Assembly: GCA_030746555.1 (NCBI GenBank)
Contig: JASLMK010000022.1
Location: 1-47,629, forward strand
Length of the DNA: 47,629 nucleotides
Reading direction: 5' to 3'
Origin: Planctomycetota bacterium
GTDB lineage: Bacteria > Planctomycetota > UBA1135 > GCA-002686595
The position numbers and the translations under genes are program-made. The notes beneath the pieces are model-generated. The model did no database searches. It saw only the letters and a program-made list of their open reading frames with translations, and was not told where the DNA came from. Of this stretch, positions 25,301 to 34,437 are shown one piece after another (position 1 is the first letter of the stretch; each line of letters begins with the position of its first letter).

Positions 25301-27098
25301 GCTCACGACGGCGGGGAACCCGGACACCTACGAGCGCGCCGGCGAGATCGGCGCGCACATCCTGACCCACCTGCTCGGCCAACCCATCGAGGAGGTCGCC
25401 GAGAAGATCCGCACCTACCGCGCGTCCCTGGCGGCCCACGGCCACGACCCCGAGGCGTTCACGGTCACCTTGATGCTGCACACCTTCGTCGGCGAAGACG
25501 TGGACGAGGTGCGCGAGCTCGTGCGCGAGCCGATGAAGGCATACCTGGGCAGCGCCGTGGACCTGGTGAAGAAGTTCGCCTGGACCTTCCCGGCCTTCAA
25601 ACGCCCCGGCGGCGTCGACGCACCGGTGGCCGACATCGACGTCGAGAGCCTGACCGGCGCGGAGGCGGAGGCCATCCTGGAGCACGCCTTCCTTCGCTAC
25701 TTCGACTCCAGCGGCCTGTTCGGCACCCCCGAGTCGTGCATCGAGCGCATCGACCAGCTCAAGTCGATCGGCGTGGACGAGGTCGGCTGCCTGATCGACT
25801 ACGGGCTGCCCACCGACGTCGTGCTGGCGAGCCTGCCCACGCTCGGACGCCTGCGGGAGGCGGTCCAGCCCGCTGCGCCGGGAAGCAACGGCGTCTCGAG
25901 AGGCGCCGCGGGAGGCCGCGACGACTCCTTGGCCGCCCTCGTCGAGCGCCACGGCGTGACCCACATGCAGTGCACGCCGTCCATGGCGCGCATGCTGCTC
26001 GACCACGACGAGTCGCGCGCGGCCCTCGCCGGGCTGCGCCACCTCCTCGTCGGCGGCGAGGCCCTGCCCGCGCCCCTGGCCACCGACCTCGGCGCGGTCC
26101 TGGAGGGCTCGCTGACCAACATGTACGGGCCGACCGAGACCACGATCTGGTCGGCGACCCAGGCGCTGCGCGGGGACGAGGACACGATCCCCATCGGCCG
26201 CCCGATCGCGAACACGCGCCTGTACATCCTCGACGAGGGTCTGCAGCCGGTCCCGGTCGGCGTGCCCGGAGAGCTGTACATCGGAGGCGACGGCGTCGTG
26301 CGCGGCTACCACGAACGGCCCGCGCTGACCGCCGAGCGCTTCCTGCCCGATCCCTTCGCCGGCGCGGGCGACACCGGTGGTCGCATCTATCGCACCGGCG
26401 ACCGCGCCCGCTACCGCCCCGACGGGGTGGTCGAGTTCCTCGGGCGCACCGACCACCAGGTGAAGGTGCGCGGGCACCGCATCGAGCTCGGGGAGATCGA
26501 GGCCGTCCTGGGTCGCCACGAAGCCGTGGAGTCCTGCGCCGTCATCGTGCGCGAGGACCAGCCCGGGGACCAGCGCATCGTCGCCTACCACACGCCCACC
26601 GGAGGCGCCGGCGCGGATACCCTGCGCGACGCCCTGCGTGAGGTGCTGCCGGAGTTCATGGTCCCGACCCACGTGATCGGCCTCGAGCGCCTGCCGCTGA
26701 CGCCCAACGGGAAGATCGACCGCAAGGCGCTCCCCCCGCCCGGCGAGCTCGGCGGCGCCGCCGGGGCGGTCTTCGTCGCTCCCGGCGATGGGCTCGAGGC
26801 CACGATCGCCGAGATCTGGCAGGCAATCCTGCGCTGCGAGCAGGTCGGCGTGGACGACAACTTCTTCGACATCGGCGGCCACTCCCTGCTCGTCGTCCAA
26901 GTGCACCGCTCCCTGCGCGAGAGGGTGGAGCGGCCCGTCGAGCTGACCGACCTCTACCGCTTCCCGACCGTGCGCACCCTCGCCGCGTACCTCGGCACCC
27001 AGGACGGGCCGAGGGCCGCGGGTGCGGGCGCCGACCGGGGACGCCGGCGCCGGGTCGCCATGCGCCGCCGCCGCGGGGGCCGCACCCAGGAGACCTAG
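22383..27098 (+). CDS. NRPS loading module: formyltransferase - partial C - A split by luciferase-like monooxygenase - PCP
   Basis: A 1571-residue protein with GGTGGAGA upstream of the ATG. Residues 1-330 are a Fmt-like formyltransferase with its triad Asn95, His97 (INFHDGPLPRYAG) and Asp133 (SGIDTGAI). About 380-560 looks like the C-terminal half of a condensation domain without HHxxxDG. An adenylation domain starts near 565 (YVIYTSGSTGEPKG) and is interrupted after A4 (FDISVLELL) by an FMN-type luciferase-like monooxygenase, about 804-1150 (SVWTPERHFHAFGGPYPNPS, the MupA/Atu3671-type natural-product group). The A domain resumes near 1180. The by-eye pocket is Asp769, Ile770, Leu773, Gln1196, Leu1222, Gly1224, Met1247, Ile1255 and Trp1256, close to the glycine code I recall (DILQLGLIWK). 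The carrier Ser is 1501 (GGHSLLVV). Prediction: it loads glycine, then formylates and possibly N-hydroxylates it for the PKS, which starts nine bases downstream. Confidence 0.9.
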   Translation: MEQARGLTCYVIGADSLLIECGEILLREGFEVRGVITATERIAAWAEERGLAVLDPEDDLAARLGAQPFDYLFSISNLALIEEDVLRLPRRGAINFHDGPLPRYAGLHAPAWALMNGEAEYGVTWHRMESGIDTGAILEQSLFAIADDDTSLTLNTRCFDAAIDSFERLVGDLREGTTTEREQDASHRTYFAKYRRPHAACVLDWTRPATELEALVRALDFGQYRNPLGLPKLVHGDKVLAVGKALAREGDASRAPGTVLAAGGFDLLVQTGDGGLSLTHLSTLGGRKLAMTEALRLLDVERGSRLESIDEDAAEEVTRLADGLARGEERWSEHLAHLEPLELPQAERAPRVGTNGHAPPEPDPVEIPAGVGAACPKLAPADAAAAAIAAFLGRIGGRTCFDLAFSDEDAPENSPPAANFASPVAAWRVEFDPRAPAAEAVGCLARSLASLREGGTWLLDLPARTPALAESGDHVDGLPLDLTVRVGSDAGPTGGVLTLLVSRAGDACRLVADPARLDAAALADLASQLSVYLASLAAHPDRPLAALDLLEAAERERILVEWNDTATDYEREARVHELFEAQVARTPDACALVFADERLTYRELDERAGRLAAHLTTLGAGPDRLVGLHLERSVDLVVALLGVLKSGAAYLPLDPAYPADRLAFMLRDSRAPLVLTTRALAEGLPAGEARIVHLDGQAQEIAAAAPAPDGPPGDPSHLAYVIYTSGSTGEPKGVMVEHRNVASFFAGMDERVPHDPPGTWLAVTSLSFDISVLELLWTLARGFEVVLHADGESAGAPSPAPPRSIDFAMFLWGNDAGQGRKKYELLLESARFADAHGFSSVWTPERHFHAFGGPYPNPSVLGAAVAAVTERVAIRSGSCVAPLHHPLRIAEEWAVVDNLSEGRVGLGIASGWQPHDFVLRPENYAEHRECMFRDIEIVRSLWRGEALEFPGPDGEPIERVTYPRPIQPELPIWLTTAGNPDTYERAGEIGAHILTHLLGQPIEEVAEKIRTYRASLAAHGHDPEAFTVTLMLHTFVGEDVDEVRELVREPMKAYLGSAVDLVKKFAWTFPAFKRPGGVDAPVADIDVESLTGAEAEAILEHAFLRYFDSSGLFGTPESCIERIDQLKSIGVDEVGCLIDYGLPTDVVLASLPTLGRLREAVQPAAPGSNGVSRGAAGGRDDSLAALVERHGVTHMQCTPSMARMLLDHDESRAALAGLRHLLVGGEALPAPLATDLGAVLEGSLTNMYGPTETTIWSATQALRGDEDTIPIGRPIANTRLYILDEGLQPVPVGVPGELYIGGDGVVRGYHERPALTAERFLPDPFAGAGDTGGRIYRTGDRARYRPDGVVEFLGRTDHQVKVRGHRIELGEIEAVLGRHEAVESCAVIVREDQPGDQRIVAYHTPTGGAGADTLRDALREVLPEFMVPTHVIGLERLPLTPNGKIDRKALPPPGELGGAAGAVFVAPGDGLEATIAEIWQAILRCEQVGVDDNFFDIGGHSLLVVQVHRSLRERVERPVELTDLYRFPTVRTLAAYLGTQDGPRAAGAGADRGRRRRVAMRRRRGGRTQET

Positions 27099-27107
27099 CC
27101 GCAGAAG

Positions 27108-30100
27108 ATGCCCCAGACGCCCTCCCACCCATCGGCGGAGAACGACGTCGCCATCGTCGGCATGGCCCTGCGCGTGCCGGGGGCCGACGACCTCGAGCAG
27201 TTCTGGAAGAACCTGCGCGGGGGGGTGGAGAGCGTGCAGTCGCTGAGCGAGGAGCAGCTCCTCGCCGCCGGCGTCACCGCCGAGGAGCTCGCCCAGCCCA
27301 ACTACGTGCGGCGCTGCGCTCCCCTCTCCCGCCTCGCGGAGTTCGACCCGGAGTTCTTCGGGTTCAGCCCCAAGGAGGCGGCGATCCTCGACCCCCAGCA
27401 CCGCCACTTCCTCGAGTGCACCTGGGAGGCGCTGGAGGACGCCGCCCACCCGCCGTCGGGCTTCGAGGGACCGATCGGCGTCTTCGCGGGCTGCGGGATG
27501 GGCGGGTACTTCATGTTCCACCTCCTCACCAACCCCGAGCTGGTGCGCTCGGTGGGGCTGTTCCTCCTGCGCCACACGGGCAACGACAAGGACTTCCTGG
27601 CCACGCGCGCCTCCTACGTCTTCGACCTCAAGGGCCCGAGCATCAGCGTCCAGACCGCGTGCTCCACCTCCCTGGTGGCGGTCCACACGGCGGCCCAGAG
27701 CCTGCTCACCGGGGAGTGCGACATGGCCCTGGCCGGCGGCGTGACGATCGAGATCCCCCACGGGCGCGGCTACGTGTACACCGAGGGGGAGATCCTCTCG
27801 CCCGACGGCCGCTGCCGTCCCTTCGACCACCGCTCCCAGGGGACCGTCTTCGGCAGCGGCGTCGGCGTCGTCGCCCTGCGGCGGCTGGACGAGGCCGTCG
27901 CCGACGGCGACCGCATCTACGCGGTGATCAAGGGCAGCGCGGTCAACAACGACGGCGCGGGGAAGATCGGCTACCTCGCGCCCAGCGTAGACGGACAGGC
28001 GCAGGCGGTGGCGGAAGCCCTGGCGGTGGCGGACGTCTCCGCCGAGACGATCGGCCTGGTCGAGTGCCACGGCACGGGCACGCCGATGGGCGATCCGATC
28101 GAGATCGCGGCCCTGACCACGGCCTTTAGGGAGAGCTCCGCGTGCGTCGGCACCTGCGCGATCGGCTCGGTGAAGAGCAACATCGGCCACCTCGACACGG
28201 CGGCGGGGATCGCCAGCCTGATCAAGGCCAGCCTCGCCCTCCACCACCGCGAGATCCCGCCGAGCCTGAACTTCGAGGCCCCCAACCCAGACATCGACTT
28301 CGAGCGCTCTCCCTTCTGGGTCAATGCGCGGCTCCGCGAGTGGAGCGCGGGCCCGCACCCGCGCAGGGCGGGCGTCAACTCCCTCGGCGTGGGCGGGACC
28401 AACGCCCACGTGATCCTGGAGGAGGCGCCGGTCCCCCAACCCTGCGCTTCGGCGGCCCGACGGCACGAGCTCCTGTGCCTCTCGGCGAGCTCCAAGCCCG
28501 CCCTCGACGATGCCGCCCAGCGCCTGGGCGAGCACCTCGAGGCGCACCCCGAGCAGGAACTCGCGGACGTGGCCTTCACCCTGCGCGAGGGACGCAGGGC
28601 GTTCGAGCACCGCCGCGTCCTGGCCTGCGCCGACCATGGCGAGGCGGCCCGACTGCTGGCGTCGGGCGACCCGCGGCGCGTCTTCACCCACCGCCGGAGC
28701 CGCTCGAGGGGCTCGGTGGCGTTCCTGTTCCCCGGCGGCGGCGCCCAGCACCCCGGAATGGGTCGCGACCTGTTCGAGACCGAACCGCTCTTCCGCGAGG
28801 AGGTCGAGCGCGGCTTCGGCGAGCTCCTCGAGCGCACGGGGGTCGACCTGTTCGAGCTCCTCTACCGCTGCGAGCTCGACGAGGAGGAGGTCCGCCGCAG
28901 GCTGGTCCGGCCGTCCCTGCAGCTCCCGGCCCTGTTCGTGGTCGAGGCGGCCCTCGCTCGCCTGTGGATGGAGCGCGGCCTGGAGCCGACCGCGATGATC
29001 GGCCACAGCATGGGCGAGAACACCGCGGCCCACATCGCCGGGGTGATGTCCTACGGCGACACCCTCGGCCTCGTAGAGCTGCGCGGGCGCCTGTTCGAGC
29101 GTGTCCCCGAGGGAGGCATGCTGAGCGTCTCGGTCCCCTCCGACGAGCTCGCGGCCATGCTGGGCGAGGACCTGGACCTGGCCACGATCAACGCCCCGGC
29201 CAACTGCGTCGCCTCCGGCTCCAGCGAGGCCCTCGACGCCCTCGAGCGCAAGCTGGAGGCGGCGGAAGTCGACGCTCGCAGGGTCCAGATCGCGATCGCC
29301 GCCCACTCGCGCCTGGTGGATCCGATCCTGGAGGAGTTCGGAGAGTACCTGCGCGGCATCGAGCTCTCGCCGCCGCGGATCCCCTTCGTCTCCAACCTGA
29401 CCGGAACCTGGATCAACGACGAGGAGGCAGTTGATCCCGACTACTGGGTGCGGCACCTGCGCGGCACGGTGCGCTTCGCCGACGGCATCGGCGCCCTGCT
29501 CGAGGACCCGGCGCGCGTCCTGTTGGAGGTCGGTCCGGGGAACACCCTGACGTCCCTCGCGCGCCAGCACGACTCCGCCGGCCCCGAGCGCTGCGTGCTG
29601 TCCTCCATGCGCCACCCCCAGGAGCAGATCGCCGACGACGCCTACTTGTTGACTACCCAGGGGCGGCTGTGGGCCGTCGGCGTGGAGGAGATGCCGGCCT
29701 TGGACCAGCGCGAGCAGCGCCGCCGGGTCTCCCTGCCCTCCTACCCGTTCCAGCACCAGCCCTACTGGATCGAGGCTCGCGAGCCGGCCTTCGAGGACGC
29801 CGCGCAGGCGGCGTCGGTGACGCGCCTGGAGGACTTCGACGAGTGGTTCCGCCGGCCGGTGTGGCGTGAGTGCGAGGCGCCCTCGCCCGCGGAGCCGGCC
29901 GAGCCCCAGACCTGGCTCGTGTTCCTCGACGACGGCGGCCTGGGGGCCGCCATCTGCGAACGCCTGACCGGCCGCGGCGACACGGTCGTCGAGGTGCGCG
30001 TGGGCGACGGCTACGCCCGGCTCTCCGACAGCGCCTACCTCCTCACGCCCGAGCACGGCCGCGCGGGTTACGACCGCCTGGTGGCCGACGTGGTCGCCTC

Positions 30101-33100
30101 GGGCCGCACGCCCTCGCGCATCGCGCACTTGTGGTCGGTGACCGCGGACGAGAGCTTCCGCCCCGGCTCGAACTTCTTCCACCGCACCCAGGAGAGCGGG
30201 TTCTACAGCCTGTTCTTCCTGGCCCAGGCCCTGGGTGAGAGCGGCCTGACCGGCGGCCTGCACCTGGACGTGTTCTCCAACGGCATGCAGCAGGTCGCCG
30301 ACGAGCCCCTGCCCTACCCCGAGAAGGCCACCCTGCTCGGCCCGTGCGGGGTCCTCCCGCGCGAGCTCACCGGCGTCACCTGCGCCAGCATCGACCTGGA
30401 CCCGCCGCCGCCCCCCGCGCGCGGCCTGTTCGCGCGCAAGCGCGAGCCCGTGGACCCCGCGGGTCTGGTGGCGGCGATCGAGGAGGAGATCGCCGTCCCG
30501 CCGGGCAACCGCACCCTGGCCCGCCGCGACGGCCGCCGCTGGGAGCTGGCCCACGAGAAGGCGGTCGGCCCCTCCGGGCGAGGCGAGCCCGGCCTGCGCG
30601 AGGGGAGCGTCGTCCTGATCACCGGCGGCCTCGGCGGCCTGGGCCTCGCGATGGCCGAGCACCTCGTCCGCACCTGCGGCGCGCGCCTGGCCCTGCTCGG
30701 ACGCAAGGAGCTGCCCCCGCGCCAGGAGTGGGCCGCCCGCGCCCGCGGAGGGCGCGCCGCCGACGCCGTCGGTCGCACCCTCGGGCGGCTGCTGGAGATC
30801 GAGGATCTGGGAGGAGAGGTCCTGACCCTGGCCGCAGACGTCACCGATCAGGAGGCCATGCGCGAGGCGCTGGCCGCCGTGCGCCGGCGCTTCGGCCGCC
30901 TCGACGGCGTGATCCACCTCGCCGGCGTGATCGACGACCAGCTGCTCTCCCTCAAGACCCAGGGCGAGGTCGAGCGCGTGTTCGCTCCCAAGGTCCACGG
31001 CACCCTGGTCCTCGACCGCCTCCTGGCGCGCGAGCGCCTGGACTTCTTCGTGGTCTCCTCGTCGACGAGCGTCGTCACCTCCCCGGTCGGCCAGGTGGAC
31101 TACGTGGCCGCCAACGCCTTCCTGAACGCCTACGCCCACAGCCGCTCGGGCCGGCGCGGGAGGCACACGGTGGCGATCGGCTGGGGGATCTGGAAGGACG
31201 TCGGCATGGCGGCGGCGGCGATCGCCGCGCCGGCCCGCCCGCCCGAGGAACCCGTCCCCCTCGGCTCCCCCCACCCGCTGCTCGACGGTCGCGCCCGCGA
31301 CGAGCACGGGCACACCGTCCTCTCGGCCGAGTACGGCACGGACACCCACTGGGTCCTCGACGAGCACCGCACCGCGGCGGGCCACGCGCTCCTGCCGGGA
31401 ACGGGCTTCATCGAGCTGGCCCGGGCCGCCCTCGACGAGTGCGGCGAGCGCGGCCCCTTCGAGCTGTGCGACCTCTACTTCTTCCGCGCCCTCGAAGTGG
31501 GCGACGGCGCGACGCGTTCCGTGCGCGTGCGCCTGATCCCCGACGAGCTCGGCTACGCCATCGAGGTGCAGAGCGCGCACGTCCTCGACGACGGCCGCAG
31601 GGGCTGGGAGACCCACGCCCAGGCGAGGTGCGCGCTCGGCGACCTGGAGCCGCCGGATTCGGTGCCCCTCGACGAGATCGACCGGCGCTGTCGACTCTCG
31701 CGCAGCCCGGTGGACGAGTCGGGGCTGCGCACGGCCCAGGAGGACCACCTGCGGTTCGGACCGCGCTGGCGAGTCCTGCACCAAGCCTGCTACGGGGAGG
31801 GCGAGGCCCTCGGCCTCTTGGAGCTGCACCCCGAGGTCGCGGCCGACCTGGAGGAGTACCCGCTCCACCCGGCCCTGCTCGACATCGGAACCGGCTTCGC
31901 GATGGACCTGATCGACGGCTACGAGTACGGGACGAACCTCTGGGTCCCGGTCTCCTACGAGCGCCTGAGGTTCTTCGCGCCGCTTTCGCGCACGCTCCGC
32001 AGCTGGGTCCGCATCCGAGCGGACGCGACGGGCCCGGAGGGCTTCGCGCGCTTCGACGTCACCCTCTGCAACCTCGCCGGAGCGGTCCTGGTCGAGGTGG
32101 AGGGCCTGCTGCTCAAGCGCCTCGAGGAGTCCGCCGACTTCGCCCACTCGGCGCCCCCCGACGCCGCGCAGCTCGAGCTGGAGCAGGCCGAGGCGGGGGT
32201 CGCCGCCCCCCTCTCCCCCGCCGAGCACGCCCTGCGCGAGAACCTCGCCCTGGGCATCCTCCCCCAGGAGGGCGTGCGCGCCCTCGACGCCGTCCTGGCC
32301 ACGCCCGGTCAGGCGGAGGTGATCGTCTCCTCGATCGATCTCGATCAGCTCGGTCGTCAGGTAGATGCCCTGGCCGCCGGGGGCGACGAGGAGCAGACCC
32401 GCTTCGCCCGTCCGGCCCTGGAGAACGAGTTCGTCGAGCCTCGCGACGAGATCGAGCGCACCCTGGTCGGATTCTGGGAGGAGCTCCTGGGGGTAGACGA
32501 GGTCGGCGTGCGGGACAGCTTCTTCGATCTGGGCGGGCACTCCCTGATCGCCGTGCGCCTGTTCGCGCGCATCAAGAGAGCCTACGACGCCGAGTTCCCG
32601 ATCTCCCTCCTGTTCGAGGCCCCGACGGTCGAGGCCTGCGCCGAGCACGTGCGGGCGCGCATCGGCGCCGGGGAGCGGGCCGGCGACGACGAGCCGCGAG
32701 CCCGCTTCGCCCACCTGGTGCCGATGCACGAGGGGGAACCGGGGAAGCGCACGCCCTTCTTCCTGGTGGCCGGGATGTTCGGCAACGTCCTGAACCTCCG
32801 ACACCTCGCCCACCTGATCGGGGAGGAGCGGCCGTTCTACGGCCTGCAGGCCCGCGGCGTCTACGGCGGTCACGAACCCCACGACGACTTCGAGGAGATG
32901 GCTCGGGCCTACATCGGCGAGATGCGCGCCGTGCAACCCGCGGGACCCTACCTCCTGGGCGGATTCTCGGGGGGCGGGATCACCGCCTACGAGATCGCGC
33001 GCCAGCTGAGGGAGGCGGGCGAGGAGGTCGCGCTCCTGGTCCTGTTGGACACGCCCCTCCCCCAGGCCGAGCCCCTCTCCCTGCGGGACAAGCTGATGCT

Positions 33101-33551
33101 GCACATCCAGCGTCTGCGGCGCGAGGGCGCCGGCTACGTCACCTCCTGGGTCAACGAGCGCATCGAGTGGGAGCGCGCCCAGCGGGCGGCGGGAACCAAC
33201 GGCGTCGCCCCGGCGCCGGCCTACCCCATGGCCTTCGACAACGACGGGGTCGAGGCCGCCTTCCGCAAGGCCCTCACGCGCTACCGCGTGCGCCCCTGTG
33301 GAGGCGCGATCACCCTCTTCCGCCCCCGGCTCGAGAACGCCTACGCCGTGGGCGGCGGCCGCTACCTGACCGCCGGGCGGGACTTCGTGTACCACGACAA
33401 CGGCTGGGGGCCGCACGCCCCGCGGGTGGACGTCCACGAGGTCCCCGGCGACCACGACAGCATGGTGCTCGAGCCCAACGTGCGCGCCCTCGCCGCGCGC
33501 CTGCAGGCCTGCATCGCCGCCGCCCAGGACGGTCATGCGCGCGAACCCTGA
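27108..33551 (+). CDS. Type I polyketide synthase KS-AT-KR-DH-ACP-TE
   Basis: A 2147-residue single-module synthase. KS: Cys185 (TACSTS), His321 (HGTGT) and His361 (NIGH). AT: GHSMGE with Ser634; the substrate motif is IAAHS rather than HAFH or YASH, so the extender unit (malonyl most likely) is not certain. KR: LITGGLGGLG near 1170, Ser1319 and Tyr1332 (VDYVAANAF), with VIDD at the LDD site of B-type reductases. DH: His1420 (EHRTAAGHALLPGTG) and Asp1592 (HPALLDIGTG). ACP: Ser1812 (GGHSLIAV). TE: Ser1954 (GGFSGGG), Asp1981 and His2116 (GDHDSMV). KR precedes DH, the reverse of the usual order. It should extend the NRPS-bound aminoacyl group by two carbons, reduce and dehydrate it, and release it by the thioesterase. 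Coupled to the NRPS gene. Confidence 0.92.
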   Translation: MPQTPSHPSAENDVAIVGMALRVPGADDLEQFWKNLRGGVESVQSLSEEQLLAAGVTAEELAQPNYVRRCAPLSRLAEFDPEFFGFSPKEAAILDPQHRHFLECTWEALEDAAHPPSGFEGPIGVFAGCGMGGYFMFHLLTNPELVRSVGLFLLRHTGNDKDFLATRASYVFDLKGPSISVQTACSTSLVAVHTAAQSLLTGECDMALAGGVTIEIPHGRGYVYTEGEILSPDGRCRPFDHRSQGTVFGSGVGVVALRRLDEAVADGDRIYAVIKGSAVNNDGAGKIGYLAPSVDGQAQAVAEALAVADVSAETIGLVECHGTGTPMGDPIEIAALTTAFRESSACVGTCAIGSVKSNIGHLDTAAGIASLIKASLALHHREIPPSLNFEAPNPDIDFERSPFWVNARLREWSAGPHPRRAGVNSLGVGGTNAHVILEEAPVPQPCASAARRHELLCLSASSKPALDDAAQRLGEHLEAHPEQELADVAFTLREGRRAFEHRRVLACADHGEAARLLASGDPRRVFTHRRSRSRGSVAFLFPGGGAQHPGMGRDLFETEPLFREEVERGFGELLERTGVDLFELLYRCELDEEEVRRRLVRPSLQLPALFVVEAALARLWMERGLEPTAMIGHSMGENTAAHIAGVMSYGDTLGLVELRGRLFERVPEGGMLSVSVPSDELAAMLGEDLDLATINAPANCVASGSSEALDALERKLEAAEVDARRVQIAIAAHSRLVDPILEEFGEYLRGIELSPPRIPFVSNLTGTWINDEEAVDPDYWVRHLRGTVRFADGIGALLEDPARVLLEVGPGNTLTSLARQHDSAGPERCVLSSMRHPQEQIADDAYLLTTQGRLWAVGVEEMPALDQREQRRRVSLPSYPFQHQPYWIEAREPAFEDAAQAASVTRLEDFDEWFRRPVWRECEAPSPAEPAEPQTWLVFLDDGGLGAAICERLTGRGDTVVEVRVGDGYARLSDSAYLLTPEHGRAGYDRLVADVVASGRTPSRIAHLWSVTADESFRPGSNFFHRTQESGFYSLFFLAQALGESGLTGGLHLDVFSNGMQQVADEPLPYPEKATLLGPCGVLPRELTGVTCASIDLDPPPPPARGLFARKREPVDPAGLVAAIEEEIAVPPGNRTLARRDGRRWELAHEKAVGPSGRGEPGLREGSVVLITGGLGGLGLAMAEHLVRTCGARLALLGRKELPPRQEWAARARGGRAADAVGRTLGRLLEIEDLGGEVLTLAADVTDQEAMREALAAVRRRFGRLDGVIHLAGVIDDQLLSLKTQGEVERVFAPKVHGTLVLDRLLARERLDFFVVSSSTSVVTSPVGQVDYVAANAFLNAYAHSRSGRRGRHTVAIGWGIWKDVGMAAAAIAAPARPPEEPVPLGSPHPLLDGRARDEHGHTVLSAEYGTDTHWVLDEHRTAAGHALLPGTGFIELARAALDECGERGPFELCDLYFFRALEVGDGATRSVRVRLIPDELGYAIEVQSAHVLDDGRRGWETHAQARCALGDLEPPDSVPLDEIDRRCRLSRSPVDESGLRTAQEDHLRFGPRWRVLHQACYGEGEALGLLELHPEVAADLEEYPLHPALLDIGTGFAMDLIDGYEYGTNLWVPVSYERLRFFAPLSRTLRSWVRIRADATGPEGFARFDVTLCNLAGAVLVEVEGLLLKRLEESADFAHSAPPDAAQLELEQAEAGVAAPLSPAEHALRENLALGILPQEGVRALDAVLATPGQAEVIVSSIDLDQLGRQVDALAAGGDEEQTRFARPALENEFVEPRDEIERTLVGFWEELLGVDEVGVRDSFFDLGGHSLIAVRLFARIKRAYDAEFPISLLFEAPTVEACAEHVRARIGAGERAGDDEPRARFAHLVPMHEGEPGKRTPFFLVAGMFGNVLNLRHLAHLIGEERPFYGLQARGVYGGHEPHDDFEEMARAYIGEMRAVQPAGPYLLGGFSGGGITAYEIARQLREAGEEVALLVLLDTPLPQAEPLSLRDKLMLHIQRLRREGAGYVTSWVNERIEWERAQRAAGTNGVAPAPAYPMAFDNDGVEAAFRKALTRYRVRPCGGAITLFRPRLENAYAVGGGRYLTAGRDFVYHDNGWGPHAPRVDVHEVPGDHDSMVLEPNVRALAARLQACIAAAQDGHAREP

Positions 33552-33723
33552 GCCGGGCGGCCCCGAGCGGCGCCGCAGACCCCACGGACGCTCCGACCCG
33601 AGACCAGCCCGGTGGAATGGGGCCTCTGACCCTTCCTTGGGATACACTTTCGCCGAATACGATGTCGGATTGACTCCAACCGCTGCCCGCGGCCGGAGGC
33701 GCTCGTACCGTCCACTCCGCCCG

Positions 33724-34437
33724 ATGATCCCTCGCAAGACCCACCTCCGCGCCTTCCTCGCCCTGGCGGCCGCCGCCATCTGCGGGGGGTGCGCCAGCCA
33801 GCCCGCCGGGCCGTCCATCCCCCGCATCGCCGAGGAGATCAACGCCACCCGCAGCGACGATCTGCTCGTGGCCCTGTCCCCCGGCGACACCCTCGGTGTG
33901 CGCTTCGACCAGCGCGCGGAGTGGGACCACGACGTCCGCATCCGAGCCGACGGCCAGGCCTCCTTCCAGTCCGTGGGCGAGGTGCAGGCGGCCGGGCTCT
34001 CCATCCCCCAGCTGCGGGAGAAGCTGACCGTGCTGTACGCCCGGATCTTCCAGGATCCGGTGGTGACGGTGAACGTCACGACCCCAGCGGTGCGCGCCGT
34101 CGTCGTCACCGGCGAAGTGAACTCCCCGGGGCCCATCGAGCTCGGCACCGGACGCCTGACGCTGATCGAGGCCCTGGCACGTGCGGGCGGCCACAAGACG
34201 GACTCGGCGCGCCTGGACAACACGCTGCTCGTGCGTTGGCTGCCGCAGGAAGGCCGCCAGGTCGCCTGGCGCATCGACGCGGACACGGACCACTGGGGAG
34301 CGCCGGAGGCGATCCTGCTCCAGCCCCACGACGTCGTCTACGTCCCGAACACCCCCGTCGTGAAGGTCAACATCTGGGTGGACCGCTACATCCGCCAGAT
34401 GATCCCGATCCCCACCCTGATCCCGCGCATCCAATGA
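33724..34437 (+). CDS. Wza-type polysaccharide export lipoprotein
   Basis: A 237-residue protein from the ATG at 33724; the frame is open to 33535, but the lipoprotein signal begins at 33724 (basic MIPRKTHLRAF, Ala-rich core, then CGGC lipobox). The Poly_export domain follows (LSPGDTLGVRFDQRAEWD, then RADGQASFQSVGEVQAAGLS), with an SLBB-type segment (VVVTGEVNSPGPIELG). The family forms the outer-membrane export channel for capsule or exopolysaccharide. It is first in an export operon and overlaps the next gene by ATGA. The 172-base gap before it (33552-33723) holds a TACGAT hexamer at 33658 with no good -35. Confidence 0.9.
   Translation: MIPRKTHLRAFLALAAAAICGGCASQPAGPSIPRIAEEINATRSDDLLVALSPGDTLGVRFDQRAEWDHDVRIRADGQASFQSVGEVQAAGLSIPQLREKLTVLYARIFQDPVVTVNVTTPAVRAVVVTGEVNSPGPIELGTGRLTLIEALARAGGHKTDSARLDNTLLVRWLPQEGRQVAWRIDADTDHWGAPEAILLQPHDVVYVPNTPVVKVNIWVDRYIRQMIPIPTLIPRIQ

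Noticed and set aside
25137-34286. A 3049-codon open frame on the minus strand across the NRPS and PKS genes
   Set aside because: It mirrors two genes with intact domain motifs, is rich in Gly/Ala/Arg/Val/Glu with no recognisable domain, and arises because GC-rich third positions suppress stops on the opposite strand.
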